From: Liolophura sinensis
Taxonomy: Eukaryota; Mollusca; Polyplacophora; Chitonida; Chitonidae
Reading direction: 5' to 3'
Length of the DNA: 64,000 bases
Assembly (NCBI RefSeq): GCF_032854445.1
Contig: NC_088304.1
Coordinates: forward strand, 22,891,704 to 22,955,703
In this document: positions 24,901 to 36,900 of the stretch, in pieces
How the letters are laid out: the number at the start of each line of letters is the position of its first letter
How positions within the stretch are numbered: the stretch's first letter is position 1
Program-made: the position numbers and the translations under genes
The notes under the pieces: generated by a model
Seen by the model: only the letters and a program-made list of their open reading frames with translations
Databases searched by the model: none
What the model was told of the DNA's origin: nothing

Positions 24901-27900
24901 CAAGAGCATTGAAAAGCGTTCAAACCATTGTAAATAGATTTTGACAGGTTTCTTGTCATCGACATCTAAAATGGTTTGAAGGATACCCTGTGGAACAGAG
25001 CTAACAACAAGATTCATAAGATTTACATGTACAGTGAATAACACTATTTAAGCCATACAACTGAAGAGTCCTCAAGAACAAAATCTTAGTTTCCGTATTA
25101 TCCTCCGAAACTAATAACAGCAGTTTTAGTACGGTGCAGTTTGTTTTTACAGTTTTTAATAGCAGTTCGGACTTACTCAGACTCGACCATTTATGATCAT
25201 ATAACCTTGCTTTTAAGATGTACAGGCCTAGATACTGGAGTAGCTCGTTAAGAAAAACAAATGTTTATAGCATGTTTCGTTTGCATTGAATAGTCCACAA
25301 ACATCATGCACATCATAGTCATTTTGAAACCTGCATTATCGGCTGGACACTATTACTGGGATGATGGTGTTGTGGTGTTTTGCGTGGGGAATAGAATTAT
25401 TTTCTGGACTAAAGCTAGGAATGTATATTTAATTTTATTGATGTTGCTAGAATTTATATTAAATATGCATGGGTTATTTTTGTTATCTGTCTTTTACTTT
25501 TTGTAAGACCTACCCTTCAAGGACCCAGAGAAATGGAATTAAGAATTGAAATACACAGATTTTTGTGTGACAGTCTGTGTTGGCACCTGGTCATGGAAAA
25601 TTTTAGTTGAAGGAATTACCTCCCTTGTCTTAGAAAGACTTCTTAAAGAGTGTCAGCGTTTCTTAAATTTAATTGGTTTGAAAATCAAGCTTGAAAATGA
25701 AAGAATGTACTTTAAATTGATTGTGTAGGTGAACTGTTCTATCACACCAACTGTACTTGTCTGAATTTGGAAATTTTGTGTGTTCTTTTTAGTAAATGTG
25801 GTAATCGGAAGCTGCCATCATTTCATATGAAAAATACGAAAAGGTAACTTTCCACTGAAACAGAAAAAAAAAGGAAGAAAATATGTTGAAAACTTTCATC
25901 TTTTTTTTTTTTGCATGATTCAGTTTGTTTGTTTTGCTTTTGCATTTTAATTGTTCTTTTTTTCATTTGGAGTTTGTTCTTCCCTTCCGATTGGCTGTGT
26001 AATCTTCTCTAGCATTTGATCTCTTCTAAGGTTAGATGATTTACGCTAATCTCTAACATTTCATTCTTACCCCGAATTAATTATGGTTTTTTTTTTTTCA
26101 CCATATCGACAAACTGTTTTGCATATACATGAAACATCTTGATTTATCTTTGAGCAAGCTCTAAGGTAAAAGTCTCCTTGTACTTAAGTAGGAGTCCACT
26201 GTTTCCAGAACATGCTGCATTGTACCTGTGTCAGGGTTTTACGGGTATCTGAGTGAAATTGTTACCTGTCTTCTAGCACGGACTTGTGTTAATGTGGCTT
26301 GCTGAGTGTTCCCGACAAGCACGTTCACGTATGCAGGGCTCAAAATGGGGACCTGCGAATGGCGAAAAGCAGGCTGGAAATTTACCGTAGTAGGCCAACT
26401 TAAAACGGGCCTGCCAAAAAAGGAAAAAAATCAACAAATAAAATCACAGGCCAAGCATGAGATTCCAGTGTATGGACAACTATAAGTTCTGCTTTCTTAT
26501 TTATGGTGATTTGATAAAGATACAATTTTATTTTTCACTGAAAACGTTGGAAACATCATTCACAGGTGTTGCAAATCACAGAGAGATGTTGCAAACCACA
26601 GAGAGATGTTGCAAACCATAGAGAAATGTTGCAAGAGATAACCCAAAGCTACTTCAAAGCAAAATTATCTCCTTTCATTTATGTGCAGTTGTTTTGCGTC
26701 AACTAAAAGCGAAACCAATGTTGACTTCTTGTCTTGATAGAAGGATCCTTTCAGTAACTAGGTCACATTTATATCCATTGCGGACTAGTTTTATGCAGAA
26801 AATCTGATAAAGTGTTAACTTTCCTCTTCAAAGTCCTTGACTGAAATTTTTGAAGTTGACTTTTCTCGTTCAACTGACTGGGCAAATTGTTCTTTCTATT
26901 TTAAAACCATGATGACTGATGAAATCATCGCTAAACGGGTCATTTAGGGCTGCGTGGTCCTGTTAGGTTGATTTTCATGTCTTTCGGCGAGCGGTTCGAA
27001 ATGTTTGTAGACTAGACTCGCCATGACTGCAAAATATCATTTTCCATGTGCGAGAAGGAAGGATTGCAACAACATTTCTCCTTGAGATTGGATTTATACT
27101 TGCAGAAGTGATAATAAAGGTCTTATTCTCTGCTGTTTTAGTGTGAATTTAAAAGCCCACTTTGTGAAGAACCAGCTAGATTTTGGGATTCAGTGATTAA
27201 ACAGACAAAAGGCAGACAAAAAAAAAATGTCAGAAAGTTGGCCTGGTGGTATGGCACATTATTGTTTTGTGGACCTGGTGGTATGGCACAGGATGTTTTC
27301 ATGGACCTGGTGGTATGGCACAGGATGTTTTCATGGACCTTGTGGTATGGCACAGGATTGTTTCATGGACCTGGTGGTATGGCACAGGATTGTTTCATGG
27401 ACCTGGTGGTATGACACAGGATTGTTTCATGGACCTGGTGGTATGGCACAGGATCATTTCCTGGACCTGGTGGTATGGCACAGGATGTTTTCATGGACCT
27501 TGTGGTATGGCACAGGATTGTTTCCAGTCAACCAAATGGCTAATACCCCTTTCTTGGACTCTCCTGTTATACCCTGGTGGGTGGGTGAAGCATTTCAATT
27601 GTACACGTACCTGGATACAGTCCCGTGACAGGTCAAACTTATCTCAGTGCCACCTCACTCAGCACTCAGTCATAGGGATCAAGTAAACTGCTAGATTTCT
27701 CTGTCAGTGTGCCTTTGATGAATCTGGTGTCATGTCTGGTCTTATTAGCATGGCATTTCATTGAGGCAGCATTGTACATGTAAATATGTCTGCATAAAAA
27801 GCAGTGCATATGTCATCTTGATATCAGTGAAATAATGTTGAGAAGGATGTTAAAGAATCAAAAATATATATAATGATAATGGTATCTGTGTGGGGTGATT

Positions 27901-27920
27901 CTGTGGACTACTACGTTTTT

Positions 27921-27953
<33 letters not shown>

Positions 27954-30900
27954 GAAAGACTGCTAATGAAAAGGACACTGATACAAAGGGGTGTTTAAGC
28001 AAGGGTATCGAGTGTGTATGTTAGAGGAAAGGCTGCAGCATAGACACACACATGTATGTCACTATGCTGGTTTTAGGGTCACTTGTCTAGACACTTTTTA
28101 TGTACTCTCCACACATGGCAGTGGGCTTTGACATGGCAAAATATGTGGGGGGAAAACGAGGGGGGAGAGTTTGAGTGTAAGGATTTAAGGGTGTTGGTAT
28201 TAGCAGGTCAAATCCACCAAGTGGTTTAGCCTCCAGATATAAAGCTAAGGTGCTGCAGATTTGGTCTAGCAGTAAGCTTATTATGTCACGGGCATTTACA
28301 ATTGGTCAGCTAAGCAGGTAGTTTCTTGTCTGCCATCAGCCCAACCACCTGAGTTCTCGTGTGGACATACACAGGGGAACTCAGGCCCGTGTTCCACTGT
28401 TTCATGAGTTCTCTTGGAATGGTGTTCCTTTCAGGTCCTCTCGGTTTTCCGATTTTCCTGCTACCTTTCAAAAACCTGTTTATGCAAAGGAGAAATTGAG
28501 CTGCAGACTGAATGGTATGAGTATGTGTTATGTGAATCAAACTTCTCAAAAGTCTTTGTGCTGGATAAATATCAAGTGGTGACCTTTTCATGGAACTGCT
28601 CTCAAGAAGAACACCCCAGTAATCGTGTTGATTTATACGTTTTGATTCGTAGAATTCTGATTGCAGGATTCAGATCTGCTTGTGTATTTTCTTGTGAAAC
28701 AAGATCTGATTTTAAATGTGAGAATATTTGCCAAAATATGAAACTACCCTTCAATTCAGCACTTCTTTGGAGTCTTGATGCTTCTGCATTTCAGAAGGCC
28801 AGACTTGAATTGTATTCAGAAGGATCCTGTGTCCATTTTCTGGCTGCTGTGTCCTTGGCAAACTCTCCGTATGCAAATGTACATGTGGTTTGTTGAGCGT
28901 TTTGACTTCGATAGGCACAGTTTATGAAGTGGGAGTTGTATGTTGGTGACATGTCAGGGTGTCTTCAGAAACATGGAATACCTTTAGCCCATGGGCCAAG
29001 GCCCAAAATTTCACATATTGGTACCACTCAAAGTGGGACCAGTGCTGTTTTGAAGTTGGTACATGTCTTTAGTTGTTTTGATATGATATGATAACCCTCG
29101 CAGACGGGTAGCGTTTTGTGAGTTATGCCCCCTTTAATAAACTTATTCATTGTTCAATGTGCTGAATCATGCATTGCCAACAGTCATACAATAGGAGTGC
29201 TATTTGAACCCTGAATCAACTCAGCGACAGAGTGTTTACCTTTATGAATACTTTCTTAACTAATTCAAGCTAATCTTCTCAAACATAAAGGCAAATTTGT
29301 GTATGTTTTTTGACATTTTATCCCTCTCTCAGTTGGGAGAGAGATGAGCTACAGTGGTGAGAAGGAGTAGAAGGAGAAGCATCATCAGTTTTCTTTGCAG
29401 CCAGAAAACGACAGAAAGCATGAAGTTTATGGTTTGTGACATTTTTGGCCATTCTGTCATGGTGTTAACAATTAACTGTTTACTTCAGGTCTAAATATCC
29501 AAATGATAGATTCCAAATGGCACACAGTAAGGGTTTTCACATGACTCCAAACACCAAAGGAAACTGCAAGACTCCTAATTCTTAAAGAGGGACATTTGCA
29601 CTCTCAGTTATCTGTCAGCAGGTTCCATGGATGTTTAATCAACATCTTGCTCTTTAAGGTGATGTCTTAATTGTGTAGTGGCTTTAATTACGGAACCCTG
29701 GGTGTTGGTAGTCATTGGTTCGTTGTACAGTCAAGCTGTGTGGATAGAGCAGAAGATTTCTCTTATCTGGAAAACAAGGTAAAGTGATTCATCCAACTCA
29801 CTCTGAAATATGACTGTTTGTGGACGTTTTGACCTTGATGTTAAATCCTTCAAGCATAGCACTTTCTGATTTAGAAGGAAAACGTTCCTTACCAGAAGAG
29901 TTTTCCATTGTAAGTTTTCATAAACTCCTACAGCGATTTTCTCTTCCTCTCCTGCACTACTTCTGGAGGAACAAATGAATGGTTATTGATTAACACCAAT
30001 ATTTGCAGATAAGGACTCCTATTTGTGTACAATCTGGAACTTCTAATGCACGACTGTATCATCAAGGTCCGTCTTGTGTAGGGCAAAAATTCTTTGATCA
30101 AATTTTTGGATTGCTGTTCTAAGTCTGCTGCCACCTGCACCAAGCTGAGCAAACTGGATAGGAAGCTTGTTTGTTTTCGTCCTTTGGAGAAGAACTGCAT
30201 CTGCATGATAATCCTTGAAACATCTTTTTCCTGCTTTACTGCTGGGCGAGAGTACGTGCACAATTTCATCTCTAAAGGGCGAATGTCTTGAGATCTATAA
30301 AGCCAGATTTTGGGTGAAGTGCTCTGAAAGTATTTGGAGTATCCCTAGAAAATCTACAAGTGATAGTTACAGGTTAATCACAAGCACCGTGTATAGAACA
30401 GTCATGTCTTTGTCATGATGAAAATGCTACTGAACTAGTGGTTATGTTAAAATTAGAAATTTGTCCGTGTTCAAGTCATGTTGCCGGATGACCACTGCTC
30501 GCTGTGGAATGCTCCGCGAAACCTAATCTTCTCGTAATATCAAGGATTCAGAGTCATCTTTCAAACAGTGAATGATGCCTGGCTGCTCCATTTGCATCGT
30601 TATGTCATCAATTATTTATCAGGTGGCAAAAACGTTATGTGTTGTGACTGTTCACAATATGGTCAGAAAAGACCAATCAGTTATCCAGTGTTTTAAAGGC
30701 AATTTACGACATTGTCTGACATACACTTCATAATAGTGTTTTTTTCCTCTTTTTTTGTCCTATTTCAAAATAGGCATTTATACTCTGCAAAGAGTAATAC
30801 AGAATAATTCAATTTTAATATTTGGAGGAACTTTCAATTACCAGTATTCTTGATGGAAAGTCAAAAAATCTGATCAAAGGTTTGCTCTGACATTGTAGTT

Positions 30901-33900
30901 TCCAGACTTGTAGATCACAGCTAAGGAAATGACACAAAAGTTTACTTACCTGAGCTAATCTGCCTTAACCCAATGTAATAATGGTTGTTAATAAAAAAAC
31001 TAAGCAGCTGGGTATATGGACTGTTGATAAACTGTTATCAACTCAGGTGAAAACTTTGCAAATCTTAAATGTAAATGTAAGCAATCAACTGAGAATTCAA
31101 GTGTGGACTGCTGTATTTTTTTTTTTTTTTTCGCTTCATGAACAATCCAAACCACCCTTTTAAATTGATCTTATTATATTATTAACTGAGAGTCCATAAT
31201 ATATTGACATTGCTCTTGCTTTTTGTAATTTGCACAACGCCATATAAGATGATTTTTAATTTTATCAAAATATGTTATAAAGCTAACATAGCAGAAAGGC
31301 TATCAGGTTTTAATTTACTTCTACTGACCGTACAGACCTGTTAGTATCAATTAGGTTTGTCCACCTAAGGTGGTACCAATATTATGTCCGGCCCATTGAC
31401 TACATGAAGTGTTTTAGAAAGGGATGCCAGTCATGGGATGGGGAGGGGTGGCCTATGGGTGTTGTAAATTGTAGAAAGTTTTAACTGGTATCTTCAGCAT
31501 TGTTGGTGTTAATATGCTTCAGGTTATTTTTAGGTAGAGGTGTTTTAGTAGGGTGATCTGAGTACATCATGTAGATTAGCTTAAAGCTTGCTTGGAGACG
31601 TGACATGAAGCTCGGAACGGTTGGTTTGTTTCAGATACACACCTCCTCACCGCCGGAATCCCCCACGACAGGTGCCCCACGGTGATGGTCCTGGTAGATC
31701 GTCACCCTCACGGACTTCACAGCCCCCACCGCAACATCATCGCTTAACGGCCTCCCACCCGCCTCCAGGGATGCCTCACCCGCAGCACATGCAGTCAGTC
31801 CAGCCAACACACCTACAGCCAGCTACTGTGCAGCCGACGCCCCCGCCCCAACAGACGTCCCCCAGCCCATCCCCACACAGCCCCTCCCCCCATAACATCC
31901 AGTCACAGGTGCTCACTCCACCGCAGACGCCCCCAGCCAAACCCGCAGACCCACAAACCACAGGTGAGTTGTGCAGGTGTGGACAGCCTGGGTTCACAAT
32001 ACTACTGTGAGGTGGTCGCTGGTTCAAATCCAACTGTTGCTAGCTCTTCGCCCATCAAGGCTTTTGTGAGGTGTCTGTGATAGTCCCCTTTCTGCTGCCT
32101 TAGGCTGCGTTTCCGTGGACCTGTGATTGCATTTGTGATTGCTTGCCCATTAATTTGTTCGAGAATGTAAATAACATAAATATGCTGGTGTGTTTCCACA
32201 GACTACATGTTAACGCAGTGCAAAGAAGACATGTCCTATTTTGTTTATTTCTTTATTTGATTGGTACTTTACGCCGTATTCAAGAATATTTCACTTGCAC
32301 GACGACGTCAGGCAGCATTATTATGGGAACAAACTGGGGAAGAACCACAACTATCTGCAGGTTGCTGCCAGACCTTTACACATGCAGGCTTGTGTGAATG
32401 AAATATTCCTCTTAGAGTAAGAGGAATTCATAGTTCACCACCAGTATCAGATTGTTACAACATGAGCTTGTCACGTATGACAATGTACGCTGTTTGATGC
32501 TGTAAGATATGCCCCGTCAGTTCTTCAGCTATTGCTTTATAGTCGGGATGTGTTTCAAGTGGATGTACTTGTACCTGGTAGAGAGTAGTGATTTTTTATC
32601 TGGGCTTGGCTCCATTCTCCATGTCCATATTAGTGACCACAGTCACACGGGTGAAAGTTTTTTCAGTGGTAATAAATAACAAGGTATCTGTGTTAAAGAA
32701 TGTGATTGATTTCAAAGAACAACATCTCCAGCCAGGAGCCGTTGAAGTCCATCCTGGGGGCCTCCGTGGCCAAGGGGATTAGCAAGCCAGCACTGCACTG
32801 TGACCCAGAAACCTCCCACCAGTGTTCACTGTGAGTTCAAGTCAAACCCCTGCTGGCTTCCCCTCGGACTGTCACGGGTTTCCCCCAGGCTTTGCCTGGT
32901 TTCCTCCCACCATAATGCTAGCCGCCGTCGTATATGTTAAACACCAATCAAGTAAATTGATAACTGAAGTCTAAGCCGGATTAAGACATAGTTACCGAGG
33001 TTGATAACCTCATCAACTAAAAATCACGCTGTTATTTTGTTCACAGACAATACTGACCAATCATCCATGGAATCTCCAAAGCTACCTAGTCCAGATGACA
33101 GCGTGCCAAATACAGAAACCTCGTCTGGTTCCTCATCACAAGTCTCGCCTCCTAGCAACAAATCTGATCATTCGGGAGGTAGGCAATTACGGGGTAAAAG
33201 CTTGTATTCTGTAACAAGGATTAGTTTATCCAGTTGGTGAAAGCTAACAGCACAAATGGTGGCCATGCCAAGAACGGCCATAATTGTGCTACATTACACC
33301 CAGATTTGTTCCAGAATAATTTTAATAAACCTAATGATGAAAGCAAAACTTACATTGTAACATGCCATTCTTATTGTCATTCTTCATGTTCTTGACTGAT
33401 AACTTCATTTCACATTTGTTGGTGCCTGCAACTTTTTGTGGGTCAATTCTTGAAGAAGACATATGATCTATGAGATATCACATTAGAAATTTATCTCATG
33501 CTGTCATTATTGGGAGATTGGATGTCAAAAGAGCCACATTTCTTGTGTCCAAAAATTCTCAACCAGCCCCCATAGCTTAGTTGGTAGAGCGTCTGCTTCG
33601 GGAGCGGTAGATCCAGGGTCAATCCTGGGTCAAGTCACACCTAAAACCTTTAAAGAGGAAGTTGTAATTTACTGGCTTGGCGTTCAGCGTTAAAGAGGAT
33701 AGTGCAATGATTGGTTGACCCTTATCACTATAATGGCTCGGGCGGGGCTGCTTACTGGCCTTCAGTAGGTCATTTCAGTGAAGCAGCACTAGATAAATTT
33801 GGAAATCGATCCTGCAACAAGGAGGCACATTGCACGCACATGATTAAAAAAATCCTTGGTCTTCATATGAAAAATTGTTAAGTACGACGTTAAACCCCAA

Positions 33901-36900
33901 GCATTCATTGACGCTCAAAAATTCTCAGAACTGATTGTAAACGTAATGTTATCTTCACTCTTCTTGTACAAGTAGATACATTTCTTTAATTTTGACTTTC
34001 AGTTTCAAGAGACGATTTGATGCGAGATGAACAGATACGAGAACTTAGGGAGTTTGGAGCTCAATTTAAGGTAATGGCTGTACTCCTTCTCCTCATAGTA
34101 TCCTATTTTCTCATCCTTTTTGCACATGAAAGAGCAACTTTGAACTTATACACACCTTTAAGGGATTTTGGAGATAAACACACATTGATTTGATCGGCCA
34201 ATTCCAGGGCTTCAGAAAAAGTGTAATCTTATCAATCTACACAGAATAATGCCTTCAGAAATATGCTTGAATAAAGACCTTGTGAAAAAATTGAAGAATT
34301 ACAGTCTTAGTACATGTGACAGTTGCTAAGTAGGAGAGGCCTCTGTGGCCAGATGGTTAGCGTACCAGCGCGGTACAATAACTTAGGAGCCTCTCACCAA
34401 TGTTATCGGTGTTCGTTAAAGTCCTGCTCATGCTCCAGTCTTACTTGATATGGTCTGGTTTGTCTCAACTAAATGTACTGCCTGATCGAAAGTTAAACAA
34501 GCCGCAGAAATGTTTGGACGGTATTATCACTTCGACAGTTATCTCTAGCTTCCATCCACATTATAGGCATTCAATTATATTGTGTCAACATTGGTAAATT
34601 ATAAACCTTTAACAGTGAGCAAATTATAGCACGTCCACAGTAACACATTACTGCGGATCAGGATTGCCACCTTGTAGGGTTTCAGTGTTGGGCATAAATT
34701 GTTACCATTGCTATTGTATAAGGCATCAGCATTGCCTCTCTGTAGGGCATCAGCATTTCCACTCTGTATGACATCAACATTGTCACTCTGCAGGGCATGA
34801 CCATTACCCTCTCTAGGACATTAGAATTGCCTCTCTATAGGGCATAAGCATTTCCACTCTTTAGGGCATCAACATTTCCGCTTTGTTTGACAACATTTCC
34901 GCTCTGTATGACATCAACATTGCCACTCTGTATGACAGAACATTTCTGCTCTGTATGACATCGACATTGCCACTCTTTAGGGCATCAACATTTTCGCTCT
35001 GTATGACATCAACATTCCCACTCCGTATGACATCAACATTGCCACTCTAATAGGCATCAACATTACCACTTTATAGGGCGTCAGCATTTTCCACTCTGTA
35101 GGACAAACATTGCCACTCTATAGAGCATCATTTCTGCTCTGTATGACAGAACATTTCCGCTGTGTATGACAGAACATTTCCGCTGTGTATGACAGAACAT
35201 TTCTGCTCTGTATGACATCAACATTGCCACTCTGTAGGGCATCAACATTTTCGCTCTGTATGACATCATTTCCTCTCTGTATGACATCAACATTGTCACT
35301 CTATAGGGCATTACCATTGTCCTCTATAGGACATGAAAATTGTCTCTCTATAGGTCATCAGCATTTCCACTTTGTAGGACATCAACATTGTCACTCTGTA
35401 GGACATCAACATTGTCACTCTGTAGGACATCAACATTGCCACTCTGTATGGCATCAACATTTCCACTCTGTAACATCGCTATATTATAAGGCTTGAACAA
35501 TACACACGCATTATAAATGGTGGGTACCACATGCATGTACTCTATTAACAAAGGGCAGTGCTTGAAACAAGAATAGGTAACTCGTTCAGGCTAAATGGTG
35601 ATGTTGGGTTTTTGTTTCAGTTATCAGATGGTGAGAGTAAGGCGTCGTCAGAAGAGAAAAGTCAGTCAGCAGAGAAGGAGCGGTTAGAAGGTCAGCCAGG
35701 AAAGAAAGAGACAGAGCAAGAGAGCAAAGATAAATTATTAGCAGAGTAAGTAGTAGCCACGAAGCAAGAGCTGTGACCCCTGAATATGGGAGCTATATTT
35801 AATATGCATTTTACTAACAAATATTTTCATTTCTCAAAATTTTAGGCATTTTGCAATTTAGTTTTGCAATGAATTAATCATGGAAATGAAGTTGCCTGAT
35901 ATTAGTACCTCACATCTGTGATTGAAATATCACAATTTTGGGGTTCTAAAATTTGCCTCAAGGATGAAAAACAAAATTCTAATTTTTTTTTTTTTTTTTT
36001 GGCATATTTATCTTCATTTTCCATTAAGGCATACTCTTCATTTTATAGCATCTTTTCATGTAATGGGAGTTTATTTGACTACAGTTTTAGAACACTGATC
36101 ATAGAAATCCCCCCGCGTTTAAGAATTATCTCAAGGTTTAGGGATTCCCTTGACTGTATGAATACTATGAACACTGATATGAGTCTTTAATGCTTGCCTG
36201 TTTTAATTTAATTTTCAGGGCTGTGAAGAAATCAACTTTAAATCCAAATGCAAAAGTTTTTAACCCCAATGCAAAATCTTTCCAACCTGTAAGTATGAAT
36301 AGGTGGATCCTTCTACTATTTCTGGCTAATCAAAACTATTGTAAAACTTAATGCCAGATTTTAAGGTAAACTTTAAGCTTTTTCTTCAATTTTTGTACTT
36401 TGTCCAGAAATAATTGTGTGACAGTATATAAAATATGAATTAATGTACTACTGTTACACATTGTACTTTGACGACTGCATTGGCTGCTGAGTTTGGCTGA
36501 GATTTTAGATGTATAATTTGAGTTAGTACCAGTATTAGCTAATACACTTTCAAACAGCTAGGCCCAGGGCCCATACTTATCAAAAATCTTAAGACTCAAG
36601 TCAAAGATTCAAACGTAGCTACAAATAAAATATTTGTACACTTTACTACAAAACAACCTGTGCGTCTGAAGGTCTGCCAGCAACCTGCAGAAGGTCATGT
36701 TTTTTTCCTGGGCTCTGCCTGGTTTCCTCCCACCATAATGCTGGCCGCTGCTGTATGGCGTAAAACATCAATGAAATAAATGTATAAATAAATACTGCAG
36801 AATAATGCACTAACCACAGTATGAGTTCTTTCCTGTTCGGATTTTGGCTTTTTAAAGACTTCCAAGTAATGACTTAAGTCTTAAGTTGCTTGATATATAC

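Larger units (their letters stand above)
24380..31634. other. Large ataxin-2 intron
   Basis: About 7.2 kb separates the LsmAD exon from the Pro-rich exon. It holds the 51-nt cassette candidate, a short 22-bp repeat at about 26567-26640, a 32-bp minisatellite at about 27239-27528, a T-run of about 33 bases near 27919-27950 and several unexplained open frames, the longest at 28414-28896 (160 codons, + strand). Nothing else in it resembles a gene. Confidence 0.7.

Noticed and set aside
27227-27686. Overlapping open frames of 133 and 146 codons
   Set aside because: They are translations of the 32-bp minisatellite in different frames, without promoter, splice or similarity support.
35081-35551. 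Repeat-like open frames on both strands
   Set aside because: They are translations of the 24-bp minisatellite.
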